NCBI GenBank assembly: GCA_015680685.1
Contig: MNCI01026431.1
Coordinates: 1,000,156-1,064,155, forward strand
Reading direction: 5' to 3'
Source of the DNA: Gnetum montanum
Lineage: Eukaryota > Streptophyta > Gnetopsida > Gnetales > Gnetaceae
DNA length: 64,000 nt
Shown here: in pieces, positions 11,476 to 22,211 of the stretch
Position numbering within the stretch: position 1 is the stretch's first letter
Layout: each line of letters begins with the position of its first letter
Position numbers and translations under genes: made by a program
Notes under the pieces: generated by a model
What the model saw: only the letters and a program-made list of their open reading frames with translations
The model's database searches: none
What the model was told of the DNA's origin: nothing

Positions 11476-13088
11476 TGAAACACAGTAGAAATCGCGAATC
11501 GGCCTAAGGTGAAGATGCACGATTTGGGCAAGAGTTCACGGCAAAATTTTTAGAAGGCAGAACGAGGCAAAGTGAGGTGAAACGGCGCCCAGCATCAAGT
11601 CTCCAAGTTCCTTGCAAGATTTCAAATTTCACTATGTTTTTTTTCTTTACACTACATTACGCAACATAGCGTAATGATACATAGCGTAATTCTGTTTAAC
11701 ATAGTCTAACATCAGAAGGTAACTTACTTCAGCAGATTTGATGAAACTTAAGGCCTAAGTAGCGTAATATGTGACTTCTCGCATATCCTACTAAGTCTTT
11801 TGTCCGAAGTTGGATTTACGCTCTGTTACGCAAGGCAGCGTAATGAACTTCAAAAGGGTCAAACGGAAAGTCCAATGAAAGTGCGACATATCGACTGCTT
11901 TCTTTTTTGCAGATTGACACTTTTACCCTAGTTACGCTACGCAGCGTACATCAGCGTAGTTTATCGTCAAGTTGATCATTTTTTACGCTTTGTTACGTAA
12001 ATGAGTGTAAAATAGCTTGACTCATTATTTCCATGCTTTGTTACGCTCCACCACGCAACGCATCGTAAACAAATGTAATGCAGCGTAAAGCCGACTAAAG
12101 CAGTTACGCATTTGCTATCCAAACACGCAATACGCTGATGAGCGTATCATGCGTAATCGTGAAGCAGCTTCGACAAAAACACAGGCAGCGTATGTTGCAA
12201 TTTGACGCGACATAGCCAGTTCATCAAATCAGCAATATCCGGAAAGCTCAGGACACATGTCATCAAGGTCGTGTCTTTTCTACATGCTGTCGCAGCTTAT
12301 AAATACTCCAGTTGGCAGAGAAAGAAGGAGAGGGCAACAGAACTTTCCAGCTTTTTTTAGGCAGAACAGCATTTTGGCATCTTCAGCTTTTGACAGTTAT
12401 CATCTTTGAGGAGAAGCAAGAGACATTCTTTGAGCATTGGCAGCAAGGAGCGATCACCCTCTTTTGGCAAAGATACAGTGCTCCCATTGGTGATCCTTGA
12501 CAGTTTTGAGCAGAGACTATCCAAAGCGAGGAAGATAGATCAGAGATCGCGAGATCATCTAGTGAGGTTAGCAAGATCTATTGGCCAGACACAGTTGGTT
12601 GATAGGCATCCGAGCTTGACCTTCCTTGCACTCCGTCTTTGGCATTTGAGGTAGACCGAGCTCCATTCTGCACTCCTTGTTAAATAGTTTTCTTATTATT
12701 TTGTGTATGTTTCCACACAAGATAATCGGGATCTCGCCATTGTAAATTTGTATCCAAAATACTCGTTCCTTTCGGGTCAAAGTATAGATCTTAAAATCAC
12801 GCATTTTGCTTAAATCTAATCCCTTTTGTCGCGTCAACGTTGTCATTATTGTGATTTATTTACATCATTTTCCTCTCCTCTTCACAATTCATCGAATTAG
12901 ATTGTCACACGAAATGCTCATAATCTTCATTGATTTACTGATTTAGTAAGTCCATGTTTGATCGACAAGACGGTTCAGGGCACTGCGGATTCGTTTTCCC
13001 TAGCACAGCCCTCGCACGGATCCGTGGTTAAGACTGTGTACAGAGATCTTGTTTGGTATTCCAACTACCGACATTTTCTGTCGTTACA
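11476..13088 (+). repeat. 5' LTR of the Tat element
   Basis: It starts TGAAACACAGTAG right after the ATCAT duplication and ends CGTTACA seven bases before the primer-binding site. It matches 27,235-28,867 throughout. The upstream half is packed with TTACGC/GCGTAA motifs. The part downstream of the TATA box holds an 82-codon frame (12,406-12,654) also open in the 3' LTR; I see no domain in it. Confidence 0.9.
12298..12305 (+). promoter_or_regulatory. TATA box of the Tat 5' LTR
   Basis: TATAAATA, conserved at the same place in the 3' LTR (28,077-28,084). It is the likely start region for the genomic transcript. Confidence 0.65.
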
Positions 13089-13094
13089 GTTTTC

Positions 13095-13112
13095 TGGCAC
13101 TAGAAGGAGGGC
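13095..13112 (+). other. Primer-binding site of the Tat element
   Basis: TGGCACTAGAAGGAGGGC begins six bases after the LTR end. The leading TGG pairs with the CCA end of a tRNA. I do not assign the tRNA species. Confidence 0.65.
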
Positions 13113-13340
13113 CTAGGCTCCAATTCGTATTTTTACGGGTAGCCTTGACAGCGATCTATACCTTCGTTACCAAAAATGTGAACGTAATACCTCTAGAGAA
13201 GTTTACGAAACATCGTGAGGTGTAGATCAGTCACAGTAACGATTCCTTTGGAATCCTACAAGGTAGAAAGCCTAATAGCAATCTTCTTTGTTCATCGCCT
13301 TTTGGATCCAGTCATTTGTCGCCGATTACCTACTTGATCA

Positions 13341-15335
13341 ATGGATTCCGCACACACAACTATAGCTGCCATGATTACCACTGACTCGGGTGACACATCT
13401 GTGAACCCTATCACCGTCACCGGACTAGCCTTTGGTGTTGTAGGACCTCAAGGACCATCACGTCATTCATTGAGGTTATGGGGCAAAGATCCTGTTTTCA
13501 CCGTCGTGATGCCTAAGGAATATAACTTCATTTGCATCAAGATCCAAGCGAAGCTTACTCTCAGCCGAGCCGAGATCGAAGTAAAACGAAATTTTGAGAT
13601 GATCCACCAAGGGGGTCAGGATTTTACCCCAACAGCCTATGACATCATTCCTTTAATAGAATATTACCATGAAATTATAACGCAGTTGGTCATGGCTAAG
13701 AGCTAGGCTACACGGGCTATGCTGGAGCCCCAGAATGGGGAGGAAGAGGATGATGAATTTGCAGCCCAGTCTGAACATTCATATCACACTCTTAGTCTTC
13801 ATACCTACATAAATCCCTTATTCCCTCTCAATGGAGAATCCACCCCTCTTAACACCTCCATGACCACACAAACCCACATTCCCGTCGTCCTGCAAGCCAC
13901 TGTGCAGCCATCTGGGCTGCAAGTGCAAATACCCCAGAATAACATGGGGGCAGTCTCATCACCACATGTGCTCAGCATTCCGTCGGTGGTCCCAGCATCC
14001 ACCGTGCCCCATTTCATCCCTCAGATCCAACCCCATCCCACATCTACAACTCGCTCGATGCAGACTTTATCGCTACCATCCCCTCCAACCCAACAGATCA
14101 CCGCCGTCGTGCAACCACAGATGCCCATTCAACAGCCTACAGCGAATCAGTGGACCATCCATGTGGCACAATATAACCAGTCTACGGTATATGATGTGCA
14201 ACCCTCACTCGCACCTACAACGCATATTCCGCAGACGATCCCACAATATTCTTACCCTTATCCCGTGCAGCCGGCGGTGGCCAATCTCTCTTCCCAAGCC
14301 GGTGGATGGTGGTCTTCACAGGCACCCCCGCCTGCAGGGATCCCTGCCGCACCATCTACCAGCCAAACCATCCCTTCATTTCCACTCCCCGGCACCACTC
14401 TCCCAGTTCAACCTCCTATGCCTTCTGCGCAAACATCTTCATCGACAGGCTTGGATCAGGCTTTCTAGCTTATTCAAACCCTCATCGAGGGGCTTAGACG
14501 TCTCAAGGCCGCTAGTTCAAACACAATACAGATCATGGACTTCTACCAAGATGATCCTATTAGTCCAGCGGTCCCCATGCTATCATTGCCCCCAGGGATG
14601 TCCTTACCTTATTTTACCAAGTATAATGGGGAGGGAGATCCTAATGCTCACTTGGTCACCTTTAGATCCGAATCTTTGTTGCTACAATAGTGGCCTCACA
14701 CGATTATCCGCGTCTTTGCCATGTCTTTGACAGGGAAAGCTTTGGATTGGTATTGAGCCCTCCCTTGCTCTTCCATCTCAACCTTGGAAGAGCTTCTGAC
14801 ACAATTCATGACTCGCTTTAAATACAACTTAAAGCCGGAAGTCATGTTGGATCAACTCATGGGAGTGAAACAAGACCCGCTCGAACTAGTCCAAAAGTTC
14901 ATACAGCGCTGGAGTGCTACTTTGAATGAAATCTGTGAGCCAATCGCGGAGCCACACTTACTGGCCATCTTCAAAGGAGCAGTTAATGACTTTATCAAGT
15001 CTAAGCTGTATTACTTTTCCCCTAACTCCTTACATCAGGCCTTCGCTCAAACCAAAAGCATCCAAGATGCTGCAGAGGCCAGCAAAGACCCAACGTATGT
15101 CGCCTACAAAAATGCTCGCAACAAGGGCAAGGACAAAGGTAAAGCGACGACAACAATAGTAGCTGTGTTAGCTGAGGGCACAAAGAACAAGAATAAGAAG
15201 GCACCTACAGCACCTCCTGAGACCACGGCTAGTGCAAGCAGCACCAGCCAAGACACAGCTGCCCCTAAAAAGCCCCCTAGCCAAAACCAAACTTTGAGCG
15301 TAAGGATCGCTCAAAGTATACAGCCCTGCCTGTAA
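13341..15335 (+). pseudogene. gag: Tat gag, capsid part (broken)
   Basis: The ATG at 13,341 opens one frame to 15,335, broken by stops at 13,704, 14,466, 14,688 and 14,754. The product is the structural Gag protein that packages element RNA in cytoplasmic particles. The N-terminal third leads into a long proline/glutamine/serine-rich stretch (about 13,800-14,460). The retrotransposon gag domain follows, with YFTKYNGEGDPNAHLVTF near 14,615-14,670 and EELLTQFMTRFKYNLKPEV near 14,787-14,845, then a lysine-rich tail. The true frame moves by one base near 15,270-15,300 and continues into the zinc knuckle. Several stops look like glutamine (CAG) or arginine (CGA) codons after C-to-T change. Confidence 0.8.
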
Positions 15336-16980
15336 AACACTTAAAACTATTGAAAAAATTGTTAGGGGCGGGATACATTCAGCCTAAGAAGGTATCTGAA
15401 GAAGCTCTGAAGTGTCACAGACGCCATTGTGAACTGCTGAAGAATCCTTCTTTAGCCTTGCCTGACGAACCACTAGTTCTGAGATCTTTCAGGCTGGACA
15501 GTTTCTGTGACTACCACCAGTTGTGTGGTCATGATACAAATTACTGCTAGGCATTGAAAGACGGTATTCAACGCATCATTGACGATGGTTCGCTCAAATT
15601 TGATGGCAATAGTCCGATGCATCCAGAAAACCAAGCGTTGCATGTATACAAGGACCCGTTGAACGCAAACAACGCACCCTATACAATCAACGTGGTGAGT
15701 ACGGACAGTGAGAGGAAAGTACCGCCCAAACAACCTTTTGTTTTGCGTGTACCTACTAACTCACAACAGGGGGCAAACTTTTCATCGGTAGCTAGTGGTG
15801 TCTCGAGGCCACCCTTCATCATCCGGGTGCCTTCCCTAGAGTGGACTCAGCCTCCCAGTAATAGTAAAGCCGCGGCCATGTCCACACCCACGCCTAAGGC
15901 GCCTTTCATTATTAAGGTGCCAAAATCACTGGCTGCCCCTTTTATGCAGGGGCAAGCTTCTAACGTAACTCACCAACCATCACCCAATAAATAGAAGGGA
16001 GGGAATGCGTCTAGTAATGCGTCATAGAATCACCTTACGCTAGGCTTTGCTAGGCCCAGATCCTTGGCCTCTATCCCTGCGTATATGCCTTCTAGGCAAG
16101 ACGAGGGTATAGAAACACAATCACCGCCCCTTCACAAGAAAAAGAACAACCCCCCGACCAACACTGTTCCTCCCAAAGAGATCTGTCTCTTAGGGCAAAT
16201 GGAAGAAGATAAAGGGGACAAACAAGCCAGTAAAGAACGGGATCTTCTCGATGTGTTTACGCAGGTCAAACAGGCTTTGAAACAAAAAAATACGATGTTG
16301 AGCCTCTATGACCTACTCATGACATCTCAGAAATACCATGAGGCCATGGTCTGCATGCTGACGTTCATACCTGTGGAGGAAAGCTTACCAGCGGAGGAGG
16401 AAGCGATACATGCTGTCATGTTTCCCTCCGACGCTGAGCGACCTAAACCTACCTCGTTGACCTTTCATGAAGAATCCATCAAAGATGATCCTGAGAAAGG
16501 TCAAGTGACAACTGAGCCCATGTTTATCACCATCCGGGTCGGTCAATACCGAATTCGGAGGGTGCACGTGGACGACGGCACAGCTACAAATGTCATTCCT
16601 TATCCCATCATGGATAGGTTAGGTATGGTCGACCAGATCAGTCCCACAATGACAACGTGCGTAAAGTCGTTCAATGGGGCACAGGTTCAAGTCAAGGGGA
16701 CGGTGCGCATCGAGTTCATGGCAGGGGATCAATTCCCAACGGAGGCCACATTCCTTGTCGTCGAGGAGATGCCCGGGTTCAACTTGATTCTAGGAAGGTC
16801 TTGGTTAGCCCAACTGAGGACGGTTTCATCACCTATCCATCAGGAAATACACCTACCCTACGCAGGGGGAGAAGTCGTAATACGCAGTGACAAAATCACC
16901 CCCAGAACTATCAACAACATCGAAGAGGACTAGGGTTCAGAGATAGAAACATCGGATAATCAAACCCATCCCCAAACCCC
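15300..16980 (+). pseudogene. Tat nucleocapsid knuckle and aspartic protease (broken)
   Basis: A single frame continues gag with stops at 15,548, 15,992, about 16,025 and 16,931. The knuckle CDYHQLCGHDTNYC at about 15,510-15,550 is the variant C/H..GH....C type of Tat elements and would bind RNA. Three FxxxVP-type repeats follow (FVLRVP, FIIRVP, FIIKVP). The protease domain lies at about 16,510-16,900: the catalytic triad region reads VHVDDGTATNV, and the later hydrophobic-glycine motif is LILGRSWLAQL. Protease matures the polyprotein. There is no fusion to RT; the gap of over 5 kb before pol holds the antisense gene. Confidence 0.8.
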
Positions 16981-17149
16981 CGAACAAACCAAAGCAAATG
17001 ATGACAGTGTAGCCTGGGCCAACCTTCCATTCCAGGACGGTGATGTGGAAGAGCCAGGCCACAAATCTCCCCGCCCATACACACCATTAAACGTAAAGGC
17101 CATCAAGAAGCAATTACAAATTAGTGATTGATCTGGATGGTATTTATGC

Positions 17150-17880
17150 ACATCTTGACGTACCTACTAATTTTTCCTTTTACGCTTAGCAGTTTACATA
17201 TTTACGCTCACTGTTCATTACGCTATCCACAGTTCTTTATATACGCTATTTACGCTCGTTGATCATTTTAGTGCAATTACGCATAAATGTACGGAATTAT
17301 CAATTACGCTTCCATACTTACACCAAGGCCCACAACGGCCTTAAACTAGTCCAGGCCTGCAACGGCCTTAAACTAGTCTAGGCCCGCAATGGCCTTAAAC
17401 TAGTTCATTGGTATCTTATGCAAATATTACACGATGGCCCGCGATGGCCTTAAACTAGCCATTCTATTCCACAACAACATAACTTATTCAAAAAATTTAA
17501 CAACTACACTTATGCATTGCGAATCAAGGGATTAAACCAATGAAAAATAAAATAAATAGCATCCACAATCATATAGAATATCTTAATGCCACTCTTTTCA
17601 ATATCCATAAAACTATTGTCCAAATTACAGTCAATAAAATCATGCGTAAGTTACAGTTACGCATCCCCCCTAGNTAATTTGGACAATAGTTTTATGGATA
17701 TTGAAAAGACTAGCATTAAGATATTCTGTATGATTGTGGATGCTATTTATTTTATTTTTCATTGGGTTAATCCCTTGATTCGCAATGCATAAGTGTAGTT
17801 GTTAAATGTTTTGAANATGAGGAATGCCATCCCCATGAGTTCCTTGCTCCAATGTCGACTCCACAAGAGGACGCTCTTCA
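17150..17880. repeat. Short minisatellite and N-bounded inverted duplicate
   Basis: At 17,330-17,460 about four units of GGCCYGCAACGGCCTTAAACTAGTC stand in tandem; the core resembles the larger array after pol (25,704-26,215). The piece between the N at 17,674 and the N at 17,816 is the reverse complement of about 17,485-17,632 with a few mismatches. It is best explained as an assembly join, not a hairpin. Confidence 0.7.
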
Positions 17881-17965
17881 CTATTACGCTCTTCACTGTT
17901 ACGCTCTTCTTCTTCTACTTGTTCCCCACCCTGTTCGCCTTCGCCCTCTAATTCTTGTACTTGCA
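17820..17965 (-). pseudogene. Candidate last exon of the antisense gene
   Basis: After a donor GTGAGT at 18,037 the minus strand shows an acidic open stretch with ELEGEGEQGGEQVEEEERN and two NSEER repeats. Several AG acceptors lie just before it, but none that I tried gives a clean phase match. The end is obscured by the N at 17,816. Confidence 0.35.
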
Positions 17966-18037
17966 TACAGCAGCTGCATTAGCAAAGACTTGAGACCATA
18001 ATCAGAAAATTTTAGATGCAATAAGGTTTAAACTCAC

Positions 18038-19292
18038 TTGTGACAGTCCTGCTTCCACAGCAAAAGGGAGCTATTCTAAACTAACCCATAGATGCTGCAT
18101 AATCTCATCTTCCGTTAGTTCAGCCCATACGCCGTTCCCCAGAGCAGCACCAGCCTTCACCTTCCCCTTTTCCACACTAGTCCAGCGAGGCGGGTCAGGG
18201 AAGAAAGTAGGGACAGTAGTCTCACCCCCGGAAAGAGTCATTTCTCTTTCCAGTGACACGCTTACTATCACCTGCTCCTAGAACTTCTCAAAAGCCTTAG
18301 ACGCACCAATGACATCAAGGAATACTCGCAAGGTTTGAGCTTCGATGGTAGAATCACGGTAATGCTGATGATAAGTGATACTTTCTCGCTTATACAGATG
18401 CTTGTGATCCTTTTCTTTCTGCCCCCATTCCTGTACACTTGCGCAGAAATCCTTCCAGTCTTGGATTTTTTGAGATAACAGCTCTATCTGCATCCGCTGC
18501 TCCACCAACTCCTGACTGGTTTGCACGTTGTTCCTGATTGTGGTCCAATAGTGGGAGTAGTCAATTATAGCTATGCGCCAGTCCTCATCACCCGTTGCCT
18601 GCACCTGCAGGAACTCGCATCATGATTTTAAGTCTCTGACCTCTATGGCCAGAGACTCCTTCTCCCTCTCTGACCTCTGCAGCCTTTTCCAGAGGTCTTC
18701 ATTGACACTCTTACTCTCCCACAAGGAGCGGGTTGAGTGTAATGCACATTTACGCATCTCCTCATAAATGCTGCATGGCATGACTGTCCCATCAGATGGA
18801 GGCTCCGTTGTGTCCAGCTCAATGGGCTCCGTTGGGTCCCATCGAAGGCGAGCTCCTGACAGCAAACATTATCGACATAAATAAAATACTACCATTTTCT
18901 AATGAAATAAACTCATTGATGCAATAACATACCAGCTTCAGGATCGACGCACTCGAGGTGCTCGATCATATCACTGACAACGCCTTCCATGAAGGCAAAT
19001 TTGTCAGGAAACTCTCTCCATGCTCTGCTCACAGCGGCAGACGTGGATACATCTTCTTTACCTGTAGCGTAATTTAGTCAAAAAATCCTAACTATTAACA
19101 ACACTCAAGACATCCAATATGCTTATTACCTCGGTCAATTACAGTGGGGGGTGCATCAACAATTCCCGCCTCCTCCCTCTCCTCATGCACAGGAGTCTAT
19201 GCATCACTAGTCTTAACAGCTGGGGCCTCTTCTTCCAAAACCAGGGCCCCTTTCCCACGACTTAATATCACTGCCCTTGTCTCAAGGGTCAA
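18038..19292 (-). pseudogene. Antisense gene, exons 5-7 (coiled-coil-like)
   Basis: Three exons on the minus strand join in phase: 19,292-19,130, 19,061-18,933 and 18,855-18,038, with GT-AG borders (donors GTAATA, GTATGT, GTGAGT; acceptors ending CAG). Across both joins a glycine codon is split and restored. Exon 7 is one frame of 272 codons with three stops (TGA near 18,617, TAG near 18,275, TAG near 18,068), each one change from a glutamine or arginine codon. It is rich in E, K, Q and R with heptad-like spacing (ESKSVNEDLWKRLQRSEREK, then QTSQELVEQRMQIELLSQK), suggesting a coiled coil. The family is not recognised. No sense frame overlaps it. Confidence 0.65.
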
Positions 19293-19383
19293 CTGTTCCA
19301 TATGTCTCGTTGTTCATATCACATTCATACTTAGATGATTCAAAATATCTTGAATAAAAATTGCGTAATATAATAACTCTCAC

Positions 19384-20448
19384 CACGTGTCTTTTATGCT
19401 TACCAGGCGAAGGTTTACTCCGTTGAACTCTGACTTGCGTGGTTCGGTCTGTGTCATCCACAGGCTCCGCAGAGGCCTCGGCTAAGCGAAGCCTTTTATG
19501 CTGAGCTGAAGGCTCTACAATTTCTACCGCCAAGCATTTCCCTCGCGAGGCATCACTAGTGTAAGTGGGCATGACTCCGCCTACGCTATCAGGGCCTCGC
19601 AATCGAGACGCCGTCAAATCCCTTGTCGTGATAGACAGAGATTCACAAATCCCTTCTAGGGGATCCTGTCCACGGGTAGTGTCGAAAATATGGGTAATCC
19701 AAGGTTTGGATAGATGGTCTCGGTCTTGCTGTACCCAAACCCCATTCCTCTAGATGATCAAAAATTCGACAAAACGCCGAAGGCAAGCTATGAAGAAGGC
19801 GTAATGCACGTTGAAATGAGAATCAAGCTTCTGGCGAAGCCTGATCATCTCAATGCGTAATCCCTCAGCAAAATAGCTTGCCCAGTTGAACTAGGTCCCT
19901 TCCTCCATAACCTCCTGCATGATACGGGTCTGTTCTATGGAGAAGAACTTCCCCTGCGAGAGTGTTTTAGGAAAAGCCTGGGCCCGGAACAGAGGAGAAA
20001 TTGTCTTGGAGATCTCCGGTTTAATCTTCTCACAAGGGATCCCCTTAGGCTCCTTCTTAATCCCTAGCCACTCCTCCAGCCACTTTTGGCAGGCGAGACT
20101 CCTCTTCGCCTTTTCCTCTATGGGAAGACCGTCAGAGGGGACGTTGAAAAGGTCCGCGAAAAGCTAAGCATCAATATCAAAACTTACACATACGTGATGC
20201 ACGCGCGTGCAAAAGTGCTCAGCCCTTTTGCTAAAGGAGTTGACTAGGTTTAACATTTCACTGACAGGGACATCAGGGGTTACGGCCAAAAATAAGTGCA
20301 TTAGCCTCGCCTGGCGCAGCTTGGTAACCACTGCAACTGGGGCCGCTACATGGCCGAGCCAGCGTTGTGCCTCCTTAATGTCGCCGTAGCGGAAGAGAAC
20401 TATATTCGCCTTGCGGCCGAAAATTGTAAGGGTAATCTCCCAAGATTC
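19384..20448 (-). pseudogene. Antisense gene, exon 4 (355 codons, unknown domain)
   Basis: A single exon of exactly 355 codons follows the FCP1-like exons. Its acceptor is TCAGTCAAG before GAATCTTGG; its donor is CACGTG before GTGAGA. It contains three in-frame TAG codons, each one C-to-T step from CAG. Stretches such as WLEEWLGIKKEPKGIPCEKI and FNVHYAFFIACLRRFVEFLI look globular. The last 90 residues are charged and probably disordered. Loose resemblance to plant transposon-associated domains is possible, but I cannot name a family. Location inside a retroelement, in reverse, suggests capture and later co-mobilisation. Confidence 0.65.
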
Positions 20449-20537
20449 CTTGACTGAACCATGAAAAACATATGTTAAAGGACACTATTACGCGACATTC
20501 ACGATTCACAATCACATCATACAACAATAACATATAC

Positions 20538-21720
20538 AGCAAATTTATTGGGTCCAAATGATAAAGGAAACGGAGGAAGTTTCCTCTGCATGTATGCGAT
20601 GGTAAGGGGCGGATCCAAAGTCCAATCGTCATGTAACCACCTGAGATTCTGGCAATTCTCAAAAGCATCAGCGTAATGGGCGGGATACTCGTGAAGGTTG
20701 AAGCCGATCTGCCCCATTACACCAGCGCGTACATTGCTGGTAGAGGTAAACGCCTTTATCGTCGTTTCGGTCCAAGTTAAGGTATCACCATTGCCTACTA
20801 ACTTGTTCTCATAGATAAAAAACCTGTACCATACCCCATATGTTTTCTTATGCTTCAGACAATAGACATATAATAACAATACCATCAATAGAATCACTTA
20901 CCCCCCTGAATAATACACCGTGCCTGGTGGGTTCTGGAAGGCAGTCGAGATGTGAAGGGCCATGAACAAAGTGTTGTATGCGTGGTAACAGCTAAACTGA
21001 GCCATTTCCCAGATCCAACTTAAGCACCTCAACCCTCTAGCGCTAAGTTTGCGGTCCTGGGGACAACCAGTGTCGATAGCCCCATTTGTCAAGAACGCCA
21101 GAGCCCACTAACAGGTGCTCCAGAATGGCGTCGGCAACATCTCCTGATAGGTGTGACCATACAATAACGTTGTAGTTACGCAGTAAAAACTGCAGAAACT
21201 CCAGCACACCCTTTTCAAACCATATGGCCTTCCCATGCAGCCGAGTCTGAGGGGGAGGCACATTAGGTACGATTGGGTTTACAAAACACAAAATCCCAAC
21301 TATATCTAAGACGATTAGGATGGGTCTTAACATGATACTGTACATAGAGAACAATAAACACATCAACGTCTAGATTCAGATTTGCAGAAAGTCTACAGAT
21401 TATGCTTAGTTATTCATGCCGAAATCGCCTAAACCCTTGCAACAATACAAGGTTTGTCCCTGACAACGGCGATAGACGCGATCCTAGTATATAAACCCTC
21501 GTGCTAACGCGAGGTCTATAGTCTAAAATCCTAATTTACCCAGACGACGCTACAAGAATAGACACTGCAAAAGTAACACAAATAAGCAAGGGATGGCCTA
21601 CCGATTCAAAGGCGTAGGGTCTCTAACTTCGACCATTTTCTGCGATGCACGCTGCACACTCCCTTGCACCTCGTCAATCTTGGCTAATTTTGCATTCTTC
21701 CCTCTCACTTTAGCCATCAT
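20538..21720 (-). pseudogene. Antisense gene, exons 1-3: FCP1/NIF-like domain
   Basis: Exon 1 (21,720-21,602) starts MMAKVRGKNAKLAKIDE. Exon 2 is 21,337-20,902; exon 3 is 20,823-20,538. All borders are GT-AG and the phases fit, with a glycine split between exons 2 and 3. The order of motifs follows the NLI-interacting-factor/FCP1 HAD phosphatase fold: PILIVLDIVGILCFV, then VLEFLQFLLRNYNVIVWS, then YNTLFMALHIST before NPPGTVYYSG, then LVGNGDTL. The catalytic aspartates are not kept (LDIVG where active enzymes have DxDxT; MALHI where they have DDSP), so it would be a pseudo-phosphatase at best. One inserted base near 21,066 shifts the frame. The intron-containing gene is antisense to the element. 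Confidence 0.6.
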
Positions 21721-21729
21721 TGTTATAGC

Positions 21730-22211
21730 TCCAACACTGTCGCACTGTTGCACCTTCATGCCTTTACAAACAACGCACTCCAGTCTTCTACTCCTCCTCC
21801 TTTCTCTCTGTAACAGCTAGGAATTCAAATTCGCGATAGCAAACAGCCTGTTCTAAAGGAAAACTACTTACTTATATGCAAAATTCAACTGACTTGATAC
21901 CTGATTTCGGCGAGACTTGCCTTAATGCTGGTATGAGTTGGAACCTGAGGATCGAGGCATTAATTGCATCAGATATCGCACACATTACGGTCTTAAATGA
22001 CCCTAAACTACTGTATCTTATCTCCTTGTAATCAGGTCTCATTAATTACAGGTTGTTCGCGAAATTCAAAATTCAGTTAGCTTTACACTCAGTAATGCCA
22101 CATCATGACCTGTACACTAAACTAAGCATTATTCATTAAGAACTTAACACATCAAACTTAGTATCTTTCTAATTACTCTTCTATTTGACAATTTTGTAGG
22201 ATAGTTGACAG
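21730..22211. other. Spacer before pol; candidate splice acceptor
   Basis: No gene is seen. Just before pol a pyrimidine-rich run ending TTTTGTAG (22,199) and GACAG (22,211) could be acceptors for an intron in the sense transcript that would remove the region between protease and RT, as known for Ogre-type Tat elements. A matching donor is not clear. The same stretch would hold the promoter of the antisense gene; no TATA box is evident. Confidence 0.3.
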
